A stretch of 64,000 nucleotides of DNA from Paeniglutamicibacter sulfureus (GTDB taxonomy: Bacteria; Actinomycetota; Actinomycetes; Actinomycetales; Micrococcaceae). The stretch is taken from the NCBI RefSeq assembly GCF_039535115.1, contig NZ_BAAAWO010000001.1, positions 3,348,001 to 3,412,000 of the forward strand. Reading direction: 5' to 3'. The position numbers were made by a program, and so were the translations under genes. The notes under the pieces are model-generated. The model worked only from the letters and a program-made list of their open reading frames with translations. It was not told where the DNA came from and searched no databases. Positions 18,144 through 27,389 of this stretch are shown in pieces; position 1 is the first letter of the stretch; each line of letters opens with the position of its first letter.

Positions 18144-20684
18144 ATGATCCGCAAAGCCACACCGCCCGCCCGTTCCGGCAACAAACCGAATTTCGGCCTC
18201 CCCTGGATATCCATCCTTCTCGGGGCTGTCACCGTGGTTTTCGGAACCACCGGGCTCGTGAACATCGCCACCCAACCGGATTCCGAGGTCCGGATCCTCG
18301 TTGAGGGCCAGCAGCCGTGGAACATCTCCCGGGAAACGGTCGAAGCCGCACTGGACCGACCAGTCGCTTCCTGGCAACCGCTCACCCTCACGGTCACCGA
18401 CCGGACGCTGAGTCTCGAGGAACAGCAGGGAAACCTCGCCCCGGGCACCGATATCCTGCTGAGCACCAAGCTCCCGAAAGCCGCAACGATCGATAACTAC
18501 GACGGCTCGATCAGGCGAGCCCAAGCCCGCGACAAGGTGGCAATCCGCCCCTTCTTCGAGGATCCGGCCCAAAACCTCGCCGTCGGCCAGGGTATCCACG
18601 ATGCATACCAGGCCAATGTCGGAATCGGCCACGGGCCACTGGCAGTCATCGCCGCGGCACAAGAAGCATCCCGGCACCTCGACCACGGGTCTCCGCCTTC
18701 GCCCTGGCCCTGGATCATGGCCACCGCGCTGGGCCTGGCGCTGACGGCGTTCGCCCTCTCAAAGGCACAACGCCGCCGTTCCCGGTGGGGGGCCCGCTTC
18801 CGCCGGCTCACCGCCGCGCAGCGCCAACTTGCAGGCGTGGTCCTGGAGCTCGAAGCCCTCGAGGTGACCTACCTCGCCGTCGACCCGGGGCAACGCCCCC
18901 GCGGGTTCACTGCCGCTTGGGCCAAGGTGCGCAAGGCGTCGCTGGACTTGGCGCGCACCGAGGAAAAGGTCGTCGCAGCGGTGCATGCGCGCGGCAGCGG
19001 CATGACACCGGAAACCGCCCGAAAGCTCGAAAGATTCGAATCCCTGGTGTCGCAATTGGCCGCATCGGCCGACGCCGTGATGGGTGCCGGTGCCGTCATT
19101 GGACGCTTCCGCGGCGGCGAAAACACCTTCCAGCGGTTGACCGCACCGCTGGCATTCGCCACCAGGGAACTATTGGCGCGCCTGCGCGCCGCCCCGGCCG
19201 GCGCGATCGATCCGCGGGCCGTCACCGACCTTGAATCCGCATTGGACGCCCTGCTTGCGGCAAGCACCGGCAAGACGGGCGGGTCCAAACATGCCGTGCG
19301 CGCCTGGGACCAAGCGGAGCGTGTACTCAAGCGCCAGGCGCATGCGCTCTCCCGGAAATTGGGCCGCCCGCGGAGGTTGCGCCGCATGCTTCGGCGACGA
19401 CCTTTGGCGGCCCCGAGGCCCGCCGAAGACCTGAGCGTGTTGCGTACGAGCCTTGGCTTGACTCCCCAGGGTTCGCGGCTGTCCCTGAACGCGGTGGACG
19501 AGGTGAATGCCATGGCCCGCGAAGCGATCGGCAGGCTCCCTGAATTCGATGACGCAGCGGAACCGGCGCGCGGCAAGACCCCGCTGCATCCCTCACTCCG
19601 CACGGGCGTCCGCCGGAGCGCCAAGGTGCTCGCCGGCATCGTCCTGGTGCTGGCCTCGGCCATGCTGAGCTCGATGGTCATCGTCGGTATCGAAGACGTG
19701 GCCGAAGCCGTGCCGACCGGAAACCGGCCATTGCAGGCATTGCGCTTTGAGCCCGACGACAGCAAATTCGACGTGGATGAAATCCGCCGCGGCCTCCCGG
19801 TCGATTTCACCGAAGACCTCGTGGTGACGGTGGTTGCCCGGGACGCTGAGGATGAGCTGCAGCTCACCATGGACCCCGAGGTCCGAGCGAAGATTTACGA
19901 CCCCTCCGACCCTTTCGCATATACCCGTTTCGACCCCAAGCTGCTGGTGGAATCCATGTGGACGATCAAGGCCCAATACCCCCACTTGGTTGACGAGGGC
20001 AGCGGGGAACTGCTCCCCGGAGAGGTGGTGCTGCCCGTGTGGTTCTTTGATGACGGATCCACCACGGCGCCCGCGTGGTTGACCTCGGCGGTCGCAACCG
20101 GCGTAACTGCCGCGCTGGGCAGGTTCGACTGGAATACCAACCGTTTCACCCCCGAGATGTCACCCGAGTGGGCGGTGTCCAACACCCTGGATCGCCTGGC
20201 GAGGGTTCTGCCGCTGAACGACCAGCGGGAGCTGGACTCCAATTTGGATCCCCTGTTCTGGTTGCTGTTCCCGACCAATGGGCTTGTTCTGGTCATCGGT
20301 TACCAGGTGCTTCGCTACGGCGGCAGCATGTCCATGCGCCTGGGCCGCTTCGGCAAGGGCGCTGCCAGGTTGCGCACCGTGCGCCGGGAACTTGAGGCCC
20401 TGACCATGGGGTTGGACGATTCGCGGCTCAATGCGGTGTTCATGGTCGATCGCGGCTCGGTCCCGCTGGCGGCCTCCGGCGACCAACGACTCTTCGAAAG
20501 TGCGCTGGCCGTGGCCTGGCGCATGGCCGGGGAACTCGCCGCCCGCCCGCTGGCCCAGCGCTTCGGCCCGGATTACACGGCGCAGATCCACAAGCTCGAA
20601 TACCTGGTCTCGGTGCTATCCATGCGCGATGCCGATGTTGCGGGGCGTGCCCGAGCCCTGCTCGTGGCCGTGCGCGAGGCCTGA
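18144..20684 (+). CDS. Large internally duplicated membrane protein, function unknown (possibly DUF5129-type)
   Basis: 846 residues with four predicted membrane segments: about 22-42, 188-206, 495-515 and 703-722. This gives two tandem units of membrane helix, extracytoplasmic domain, membrane helix and cytoplasmic helical domain. The outer domains (43-187 and 516-702) each contain a VTVxxRD-like strand and a D/N-I/V-xxxxV/I-R motif, consistent with duplicated TPM-like folds. The first cytoplasmic part (207-494) is Arg/Ala-rich and likely coiled. I suspect the actinobacterial DUF5129 group but cannot confirm it. The ATG at 18144 has only a weak ribosome-binding site. A terminator with a T-tract follows. 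Confidence 0.7.
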   Translation: MIRKATPPARSGNKPNFGLPWISILLGAVTVVFGTTGLVNIATQPDSEVRILVEGQQPWNISRETVEAALDRPVASWQPLTLTVTDRTLSLEEQQGNLAPGTDILLSTKLPKAATIDNYDGSIRRAQARDKVAIRPFFEDPAQNLAVGQGIHDAYQANVGIGHGPLAVIAAAQEASRHLDHGSPPSPWPWIMATALGLALTAFALSKAQRRRSRWGARFRRLTAAQRQLAGVVLELEALEVTYLAVDPGQRPRGFTAAWAKVRKASLDLARTEEKVVAAVHARGSGMTPETARKLERFESLVSQLAASADAVMGAGAVIGRFRGGENTFQRLTAPLAFATRELLARLRAAPAGAIDPRAVTDLESALDALLAASTGKTGGSKHAVRAWDQAERVLKRQAHALSRKLGRPRRLRRMLRRRPLAAPRPAEDLSVLRTSLGLTPQGSRLSLNAVDEVNAMAREAIGRLPEFDDAAEPARGKTPLHPSLRTGVRRSAKVLAGIVLVLASAMLSSMVIVGIEDVAEAVPTGNRPLQALRFEPDDSKFDVDEIRRGLPVDFTEDLVVTVVARDAEDELQLTMDPEVRAKIYDPSDPFAYTRFDPKLLVESMWTIKAQYPHLVDEGSGELLPGEVVLPVWFFDDGSTTAPAWLTSAVATGVTAALGRFDWNTNRFTPEMSPEWAVSNTLDRLARVLPLNDQRELDSNLDPLFWLLFPTNGLVLVIGYQVLRYGGSMSMRLGRFGKGAARLRTVRRELEALTMGLDDSRLNAVFMVDRGSVPLAASGDQRLFESALAVAWRMAGELAARPLAQRFGPDYTAQIHKLEYLVSVLSMRDADVAGRARALLVAVREA

Positions 20685-21096
20685 TTGGCGGAATGCCGGG
20701 TGGCCGCCGGCTGTTTTTCTTCTCTGGCGCCGGCAACCATCCCTTTTCGCTGGGCGGAGTATGGGCGAGGACATCCTCGTCGACCTTTCCCGGCAGGGGC
20801 TTGTTCCCCGGATCGGGTTGAGGTCTTCGCACTTCGAAGTGATCCGTTCAATGGCCGCGCGTGGAGGGTACTCGTTGTTCCGGCAACCACCGACCTTGAC
20901 CCCCCTCCCATGAGCTACGAAGGCCTCCCGGTAAAGCCCCTGAGGATGGAGCCCAGTCCGATTTCAGCGGAAGCCACGATTGGATGGCTGGAAGGCAGTC
21001 GGCTGCCCGGGCGAGCCCCTGCCTTCATCGACCTTGCACTCCACCGTGCGCCGTCACTTGCACCCGATCCTTTGGAGGGTGGGACCCGACGAGCTG
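20685..21096. other. Intergenic region between two convergent genes
   Basis: Carries the terminator at 20695-20721. The remaining about 370 bp shows no gene or strong repeat that I can support. Confidence 0.5.
20695..20721 (+). terminator. Intrinsic terminator of the large membrane protein gene
   Basis: GCCGG (20695-20699) pairs with CCGGC (20707-20711), followed by TGTTTTTCTT, a true U-tract. Confidence 0.75.
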
Positions 21097-22668
21097 TCAG
21101 TGGTCCAGCGTGACGGTGCGCAGGTCCAAGCGGCGCAGCACCCTGTCCACGAGTTCGGGGTCATTGCCCGGTTCGTTGCGGGCCTTGAGCATTTCCTCGC
21201 GTGCGGCATCAAGTGCCTCGCGCTGGACATCGTCCATGATGGTGAGGATCTGCTTCAGGCGCAGCATCTTTTCCGGGTCCTTCTCGAAGTCGGCCTCGAG
21301 AATGGTGTGCAGCGAGGACATGCGCCGGGCCAGGGACTGGCGGCGTTCGGCAGGAAGGGCCGCGGCGGCCTTCGAGCGCTTCATGGTTTCCAGCGCGACC
21401 TTCTCCGCCCGCCGGGCCAGTGCACGCTGGGTCCGCTCTTCGACGGCGTGGTCATTGGGAAGCTTGAGCGCCCGCATCAGGGCCGGAAGCGTCAGGCCAG
21501 GCAAAACCAGCGTCACGATCAGCACCGTGCAGGCCGTTGCCACCACGAAGTTGCGCCCCTCGAGCGGTTGTCCATCGGCCATGGTCGAGGGGAGGGCCAG
21601 TGCCAGCGCCAGTGTGGCCAGCCCGCGCATCCCGCACCAGGAGAGCACCAGGACTTCCTTGAGCGATCCGGGAGTCTTGTTCTTGCGTTCGGTCCCGCCG
21701 ATCTTGTACATGGCCATCATCCAGCCGAAGCGCACCAGCACGACGGTGGCGCAGATGGCCGCGATGCCGGGGATGAAGGTCAGCAGGTTCTTGCCCTCGT
21801 CCTGGATGATGTAGCGCATCTCGATGCCCACCAGTCCGAAGGCGACGCCGGTGGTCAACAGCTCCACCACGTCCCAGAAGGCGGTCCGGGTCAAGCGTTC
21901 CTCGGAGTCCTGCGGGCGGGCCCTGCGCCCCAGTTCCAGGGCCGTGACCACCACGGCAACGACGCCGGAGAAGTGGACTTCCTCGGCCAGCAGGTACACC
22001 GCGTAGGGCGCCACCAGCGTCGCGGCCGAGCGGGCCACCAGGTTCGGGACGAAGCGGTTCAGGGTGCCGATCAGCCAGGCCATGGCCAGGCCCAGGACGA
22101 TGGCGCCGGCCGCGCCGATGAGGAACTTCGGCACGACGTTCCAACCGACCTCGCCTCCGCTCATGGCAGCGGCAACGGCCGCCTGGAAGATCACGATGGC
22201 CATGGCGTCGTTGAACAGGCCCTCGGTCTGCAGAACCGTGATGAGGCGGCGGCGCATCTTGACCTTGCTGGCGATGGCCTCCACCGCGACGGGATCGGGC
22301 GGGGCCACGATGGCGCCCAGTGCGATGGCCAGCGGCAAGGCCATGGACGAAACCATGAGCCAGGCGACACCCGCCACGGCGGCGGTGGTCGCGAGGACCA
22401 GCAGCACGGCCAGCAGCACCAGCGAGCGCCACCGCAGCCGGAAGATCGACCAGGAACTGCGCTGGGCAGCCGCGTAGAGCAGCGGCGGCAGGAAGAGCGG
22501 AAGGATGAGTTCCGGGTTGATGTGGACCTCGGGGATGAACGGCAGGAACGCCGCCCCGGCGGAGAAGAGCAGCATCAGGATGGGGTAGGGCAGGCGCATT
22601 CGTTCGCCCAGCCCGACCACCAGCACCGTCCCGAACAGCAGGCCGACCAACAGCAGCAGGAATTCCAT
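21097..22668 (-). CDS. CPA1-type Na+/H+ antiporter (NhaP family)
   Basis: 523 residues with about 12 hydrophobic segments in the first 400, then a charged cytoplasmic tail (about 400-523) rich in Arg/Glu/Met. The CPA1 signature is clear: LPPLLYAAA, GAIVAPPDPVAVEAI with the paired Asp region, and TEGLFNDAMAIVIF. It exchanges cytoplasmic Na+ or K+ for protons across the membrane. The gene is monocistronic, with the citrate transporter gene upstream on the same strand and a terminator between them. Confidence 0.9.
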   Translation of the reverse strand: MEFLLLLVGLLFGTVLVVGLGERMRLPYPILMLLFSAGAAFLPFIPEVHINPELILPLFLPPLLYAAAQRSSWSIFRLRWRSLVLLAVLLVLATTAAVAGVAWLMVSSMALPLAIALGAIVAPPDPVAVEAIASKVKMRRRLITVLQTEGLFNDAMAIVIFQAAVAAAMSGGEVGWNVVPKFLIGAAGAIVLGLAMAWLIGTLNRFVPNLVARSAATLVAPYAVYLLAEEVHFSGVVAVVVTALELGRRARPQDSEERLTRTAFWDVVELLTTGVAFGLVGIEMRYIIQDEGKNLLTFIPGIAAICATVVLVRFGWMMAMYKIGGTERKNKTPGSLKEVLVLSWCGMRGLATLALALALPSTMADGQPLEGRNFVVATACTVLIVTLVLPGLTLPALMRALKLPNDHAVEERTQRALARRAEKVALETMKRSKAAAALPAERRQSLARRMSSLHTILEADFEKDPEKMLRLKQILTIMDDVQREALDAAREEMLKARNEPGNDPELVDRVLRRLDLRTVTLDH

Positions 22669-22760
22669 GGGTGTCGCCTCACTCTTTCGCGTATCCCTAA
22701 GCTTTTCACACGTCGGTTTCGGCGAGGTTAAGCGCCACCTGTGTCACTGCACGCAGGCAG

Positions 22761-22796
22761 AGGGGGCGGAGGTCGGTTTCCCGTCCTCCGCCCCCT
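22761..22796 (-). terminator. Terminator of the citrate transporter gene
   Basis: A perfect 12-bp stem AGGGGGCGGAGG (22761-22772) with CCTCCGCCCCCT (22785-22796), 12-base loop, 36 bp after the transporter stop. Confidence 0.85.
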
Positions 22797-22832
22797 GGTG
22801 CGGTGCGTTGCCGTGTCAGCGTGAGGTGCTTC

Positions 22833-24257
22833 CTAGCCGATGCCGATGGCGCCGGTGAGCACGCCGACGGCGAGCATCACCAGGGAGACGACCAGTGCGC
22901 GCCAGAGGACCTTCTTGTGGTGGTCGCCCAGGTCGACCTTGGCCATCGAGACCAGCAGCAGGATCGCGGGAACCAGCGGCGACTGCATGTGGACCGGCTG
23001 GCCGGTGATCGAGGCGCGGGCCATGTCCACGGCGGGGATGCCGTAGTGGGCTCCCGCCTCGGTGAGCACCGGCAGGATGCCGAAGTAGAACGCGTCGTTG
23101 CTCATGAAGAACGTGGCGGGGATCGAGATGATGCCGGTGAGGATCGCCAGGTACGGGCCCATCGAGGTGGGGATGACGTCGACCAGCCAGGCGCTCATCG
23201 CGTCGACCATGCCGGTGCCCGAGAGCACGCCGGTGAGCACTGCGGCGGCAAGCACCATGGAGACCACGGCGATCACCGAGGAGGCGTGGGAGGCAATCAT
23301 CTTGGCCTGGTCGGAGATCTTCGGGAAGTTCACCAGCAGGGCGACGGCGGTGCCGACCATGAACAGGTAGGACAGCGGCATCAGGTCCAGGATCAGCAGC
23401 ACGAAGATGGCCACGGTCATCGAGAGATTGAACCAGAACAGCTTCGGGCGCAGGGTCTCGCGGGTCGGGTCCAGGACCGTGCCGTTCATGGTGGCGGTTT
23501 CGGTGCCGTCGCCGCGCACTGCAACCTTTTCCAGCAGGGCGACGCCGCGGCCGCCTGCAGGGGTCTGGGTGTTTCCGGAGTCGGAGGAGCCGGACGTGCC
23601 GCCGGTCATGACCGAACCCGGGCCCCAGCGCAGCGGGTCTTCGCGCTGCAGGCGCTTGCGCTCGGAGATGCCCATGGCCCAGGCGAAGCCGAAGACGACA
23701 ACCAGGCCGACTGCCAGTGCCGGGATCATCGGGACGAACACTGCCGAGGCGTCCACGTGCAGGGCGGCCGCGGCGCGGGCGGTCGGACCGCCCCAGGGGA
23801 CGATGTTCAGCGTGCCGTTGGTCAAACCTGCAACACAGGTCAGCACCACCGGGCTCATGCCCAGGCGCAGGTAGATCGGCAGCAGCGCCGCGGTGACCAC
23901 GATGAAGGTGGTGGAGCCGTCGCCGTCCAGGGAAATCAGGCCGGTGAGCAGCGCGGTGCCCATGACGACCTTGGCCGGGTCGTTGCCGACCAGCTTCAGG
24001 ATGCCGTCGACCAGCTTGTCGAAGAGCCCCACGTCGATCATGATGCCGAAGTACATGATGGCGAACATCAGCAGTGCGGCGGTTCCGGACATGGACTTCA
24101 CGGCGTCCATGACCATGTCGCCGAGCCCCAGGCCGGCGCCGGCAAAGAGGCCGAAGACGGTTGGCACGATGATCAGCGCCAACAACGGGGTCATGCGCTT
24201 GGTCATGATGAGCGCCATGAACGTGGCGACCATCAGGAACCCGAGTGCTACCAGCAT
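22833..24257 (-). CDS. citM: CitMHS-family metal-citrate/proton symporter
   Basis: 474 residues with about 12 membrane segments. The ATG at 24257 is chosen because AAGGAG lies 8 bp upstream; a 35-codon upstream extension is unlikely. It has CitM-typical MLVALGFLMVATFMALIMTKRMTPLLALI, GDGSTTFIVV and MSNDAFYFGILPVL. CitMHS carriers import citrate complexed with Mg2+ or Ca2+. The gene is divergent from a CitA/CitB-type two-component system, which almost certainly induces it when citrate is present. The about 210-bp shared promoter region is presumably where the regulator binds. Confidence 0.9.
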   Translation of the reverse strand: MLVALGFLMVATFMALIMTKRMTPLLALIIVPTVFGLFAGAGLGLGDMVMDAVKSMSGTAALLMFAIMYFGIMIDVGLFDKLVDGILKLVGNDPAKVVMGTALLTGLISLDGDGSTTFIVVTAALLPIYLRLGMSPVVLTCVAGLTNGTLNIVPWGGPTARAAAALHVDASAVFVPMIPALAVGLVVVFGFAWAMGISERKRLQREDPLRWGPGSVMTGGTSGSSDSGNTQTPAGGRGVALLEKVAVRGDGTETATMNGTVLDPTRETLRPKLFWFNLSMTVAIFVLLILDLMPLSYLFMVGTAVALLVNFPKISDQAKMIASHASSVIAVVSMVLAAAVLTGVLSGTGMVDAMSAWLVDVIPTSMGPYLAILTGIISIPATFFMSNDAFYFGILPVLTEAGAHYGIPAVDMARASITGQPVHMQSPLVPAILLLVSMAKVDLGDHHKKVLWRALVVSLVMLAVGVLTGAIGIG

Positions 24258-24467
24258 GGGGGGTCTCCTTCTAAAGATGGTGCGTATTTCTACGCGAGTG
24301 ATGGGAGTCGGTGCCTGTGGGGGCCGGAAGCGTTGGCCGCCCGATGCACCGCGGATATACACGCTACGTGGTGCGCATCACGCCAGTGTGGTTGTGCCCA
24401 CAAAGCACCCTTCTTCCCCTAAATCCTTTTTTGCTCATAAAGCCCACGAAGGTCCTAAACTGGTTTC

Positions 24468-26192
24468 ATGCCCCAAGAGCCAAAGCCCTCCCGCGGTTTC
24501 GCCGCCCGGATCATGGGCCTGCAATTTGCGGTGGTGGGAATGATGATCCTCGCCGCTGCCGCCGGCGCCATGTGGGTGACCGTGGAACGCGTCAACGAGC
24601 AGGCCCAGGAGCGCGCCCTGGCCATCGCCCGCACGCTCGCCGCCGACCCTGAGATCCGGGCACAGGTGAAGGGCCATGCCGACGACGACAACTCGCTCGA
24701 CGCCGCGGCCCTGCGCGCCGGGTACGTGCAGCGTGCGGCGGAGGCGGCGCGCACGCGCACCGGGGCCTTCTTCGTGGTGGTCACCGAGGACCGCGGGATC
24801 CGGCTGGCGCACCCCACCGAATCCCTGTTGGGCCAAAGGGTCTCCACCGATCCCGTCGCGCTGTCGGGCCAGGAATCGGTGTCCCGCGAGCACGGCACAC
24901 TGGGCGAATCGGTGCGCGCCAAAGTGCCGGTCTTCGCGCCCGCTTCGGACACGGTGGTCGGGGAGGTCAGCGTCGGGGTCGGGATCCAGGAACTGGCGGC
25001 CCGGCTGCGCGTGGCCGGCTTCTGGGTGTTGGGGCTGGGGCTCGCCGCACTGGGCCTTTCCGCGGCGTCGACGCGCTGGCTGGTGCGCCGGCTCAAGGCC
25101 CAGACCCTGGGGCTGGAACCAGCCGAAATGGCGCAGCTGCTGCGGGACCGCGACGCAGTGCTCTACGGCGTGGCCGACGGCGTCATCGGCATCGGCCCCG
25201 ACGGACGGGTGAGCGTGCGCAACCGGGCGGCGCGGATCATGCTGGGGCTGCCGCACCGCCACGAATCCTCCGACATCATCGGGCTGCCCTATACCGAGGC
25301 GAAGTTGCCCGCGCCGTTGGTTGCCGCCATCGCCACCTGCGACGGTGCAACGCTTCGCCTGGAAACCGAGCGCGCAGCGCTGGTCGCCACCGTCCACCCG
25401 GTGCGACGCGACGGCACCGACCTGGGCCAGGTGGTGTTGCTGCGCGATGTCACCACCATCGAGACCCTGGGCTCGCGGCTGGACGCGGTGGAGACCATGG
25501 CCTCGGCATTGCGCGCCCAGCGCCACGAATTCGCCAACCGGCTGCACACCATCTCCGGGCTGCTGCACCACGGGGACGTGGACGAGGCCCGCGACTACCT
25601 CGGCGAGGTCATCGCCTCCGGGCCGGTGCGCGAGCCGGTGCAGAACCTCGAGGCCATCGAGGACACCTACCTGCGGGCCTTCCTCGGGGCCAAGGGCGTC
25701 CAGGCGTACGAGCGCGGCGTGGTGCTGCGCGTGGGGGATGCCAGCGCGCTCTACGGAAGCCTCATCGACGCCCAGGACGCCACCGCGGTGCTGGGAAACC
25801 TGATCGACAACGCGCTGCGTGCGGCGGTGGAGGGCCCGGCCCCGCGCTGGGTCGAGGTCGACCTGCTGTCCGAGGGCTCCACGCTGCACCTGGCCGTCGC
25901 AGATTCCGGGACCGGAGTCGAACCCGGGCTCGACGTCTTCGCCGAAGGGGTCAGCACCGGGGCGCTGCCGGGCTCCCCGGAGCGCGGGCAGGGCGTGGGG
26001 CTGCCACTGGTGCGCCGCCTGGCGCGCACCCGCGGCGGCGAGGTCTGGATCGCGGATCCCGGCGGGGCCCGCGCGGACGGCGCGGGACCCGGGGACACCG
26101 AACATCGCACCGCCGGCGCCGTATTTGCCGCCCGCCTGCCCGGGGTGCTGTCCACCGATGCAGGATCTCCCGAAAGGACCAATGCACGATGA
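24468..26192 (+). CDS. Citrate/C4-dicarboxylate sensor histidine kinase (CitA/DcuS type)
   Basis: 574 residues. Membrane helix about 12-35, periplasmic-type Cache domain about 36-170 with a HPTESLLGQ segment, second helix about 178-198, cytoplasmic PAS about 215-335, then a SpoOB-type dimerisation helix with phospho-acceptor His in LRAQRHEFANRLHTISGLL (about 350), and an ATPase domain with NLIDNAL, DSGTGV and GQGVGLPLV. This architecture is that of CitA/DcuS sensors. The stop overlaps the response regulator start by 4 bp. Together with the divergent CitMHS gene this makes citrate the likely ligand. Confidence 0.9.
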   Translation: MPQEPKPSRGFAARIMGLQFAVVGMMILAAAAGAMWVTVERVNEQAQERALAIARTLAADPEIRAQVKGHADDDNSLDAAALRAGYVQRAAEAARTRTGAFFVVVTEDRGIRLAHPTESLLGQRVSTDPVALSGQESVSREHGTLGESVRAKVPVFAPASDTVVGEVSVGVGIQELAARLRVAGFWVLGLGLAALGLSAASTRWLVRRLKAQTLGLEPAEMAQLLRDRDAVLYGVADGVIGIGPDGRVSVRNRAARIMLGLPHRHESSDIIGLPYTEAKLPAPLVAAIATCDGATLRLETERAALVATVHPVRRDGTDLGQVVLLRDVTTIETLGSRLDAVETMASALRAQRHEFANRLHTISGLLHHGDVDEARDYLGEVIASGPVREPVQNLEAIEDTYLRAFLGAKGVQAYERGVVLRVGDASALYGSLIDAQDATAVLGNLIDNALRAAVEGPAPRWVEVDLLSEGSTLHLAVADSGTGVEPGLDVFAEGVSTGALPGSPERGQGVGLPLVRRLARTRGGEVWIADPGGARADGAGPGDTEHRTAGAVFAARLPGVLSTDAGSPERTNAR

Positions 26193-26854
26193 ACGAGAAC
26201 ACCGACTACAAGGTCCTGGTCGTCGACGACGACTTCCGGGTGGCGGCGCTACACGCCGGCTACGTCGATTCGGTGCCGGGCTTCCGCGCCCTGGCGCCGG
26301 TGCACGATGCCCGCATGGTGCCGCGCGCCGTGGCCGAGCAGCAGCCGGATTTGCTGCTGCTGGACGTCTACCTGCCCCAGGGCTCGGGCCTGGACCTGCT
26401 GGCCACCCTCGACGTGGACGCCTTCGTGCTCTCGGCTGCCACCGAGGTCGATGCGGTGCGCACCGCCATCCGGCGCGGCGCGCTGGGATACCTGGTCAAG
26501 CCGTTCGACCCGAAGGTCCTTGCCTCGCGCCTTCGGGCCTACGCCCGCTACCGCCGGCAACTGGACACCGCAACCGGGCTGGACCAACAGGCCATCGACC
26601 GGGCGCAGCGCACGCTGCTGGCCGGTGAGGAAGGTGGCACGGCCGTGGCTACGCCCACCGAGCAGGCGGTGCTCGCCGCGGTTGCCGCCGCGGGGGAACC
26701 TGCCACCGTCATGCAGGTGGTCACCGCCGTGGGGATTTCCCGCGCCACGGCCCAGCGCTACCTGGCCAACCTGGTGCAGGCCGGATCGCTGCGCCTGGAG
26801 CTGGCCTATGGCAGCCGGGGCAGGCCCGAACACCGCTACCTGGTGCAGGGCTGA
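26189..26854 (+). CDS. Response regulator of the CitB/DcuR family
   Basis: 221 residues. Receiver domain with acidic triad VVDDD (13-15), phospho-acceptor Asp59 in LLLLDVYLP and Lys104 in LVKPFDP. The C-terminal HTH (about 150-215) includes VGISRATAQRYLANLVQAG, the CitB-type winged helix. It is translationally coupled to the kinase by ATGA. Expected to activate the divergent citrate transporter. Confidence 0.9.
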   Translation: MNENTDYKVLVVDDDFRVAALHAGYVDSVPGFRALAPVHDARMVPRAVAEQQPDLLLLDVYLPQGSGLDLLATLDVDAFVLSAATEVDAVRTAIRRGALGYLVKPFDPKVLASRLRAYARYRRQLDTATGLDQQAIDRAQRTLLAGEEGGTAVATPTEQAVLAAVAAAGEPATVMQVVTAVGISRATAQRYLANLVQAGSLRLELAYGSRGRPEHRYLVQG

Positions 26855-26864
26855 GGCCCCCTCC

Positions 26865-27341
26865 CTATTGCAGTTGCCCTGAAGGTTGGTCGACCAGTAG
26901 CGCCAAGGCGGCGGTCCAGTCGGAAATCGCGCAGCCGTCATGCAGGTCGAAGGTGCGCTCCACCGCCTGCCCGTCCCGCGTGCCCGTCACCCGTGCGATG
27001 GCCGGACCGCCGTATTGCTGGGTGCACATCCGCGTGGCGCCCGCCGCGGGCTCGGTGAGCAGCTGCGGGTGGGCATCCACCAGCGCGCAGGCCGCAGCGG
27101 CCCGCGGGTGGTTGCTCCGTTCCAGGGCGACGGGCCCGTCGCACAATAGGTGGAAGTGCGCGCTTTCAGCGTTTCCGTCGGCCCGGATCGAGATCTGCAG
27201 GTCGGTGTCCTGGCCCTGCCCCTGGCTGGAAGTCGACGCGCTCGGCGATCCGCCGGTTCCGCCGCCGCCGGCGCACCCGGAAAGCAACGCGACGGCACCA
27301 AGGAGCAGCGCGGGGAGAAGCGAATGGTTCCTGTGCCGCAT
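26865..27341 (-). CDS. Subtilisin-inhibitor-like (SSI family) lipoprotein
   Basis: About 158 residues from the ATG at 27341, which has GGAGGG 8 bp upstream. The signal peptide ends in lipobox LLSGC, followed by a Gly/Ser-rich linker. The mature domain has four Cys in the SSI pattern (LLCDGP, AACALVDA, RMCTQQYGGP, HDGCAIS) with NHPRAAAAC matching the family's HP..AC segment. SSI proteins inhibit secreted serine proteases; this one would be membrane-anchored outside the cell. The P1 reactive-site region is not obvious. It converges on the response regulator gene, 10 bp apart. Confidence 0.7.
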   Translation of the reverse strand: MRHRNHSLLPALLLGAVALLSGCAGGGGTGGSPSASTSSQGQGQDTDLQISIRADGNAESAHFHLLCDGPVALERSNHPRAAAACALVDAHPQLLTEPAAGATRMCTQQYGGPAIARVTGTRDGQAVERTFDLHDGCAISDWTAALALLVDQPSGQLQ

Positions 27342-27389
27342 GGAGTTGCCCTCCAATCATGCGTCGGCCGCCGGTGGCGGCCGGTACCT

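Noticed and set aside
24258..24362. 35-residue N-terminal extension of the citrate transporter
   Set aside because: The internal ATG has AAGGAG at ideal spacing and begins the first membrane helix, as in relatives.
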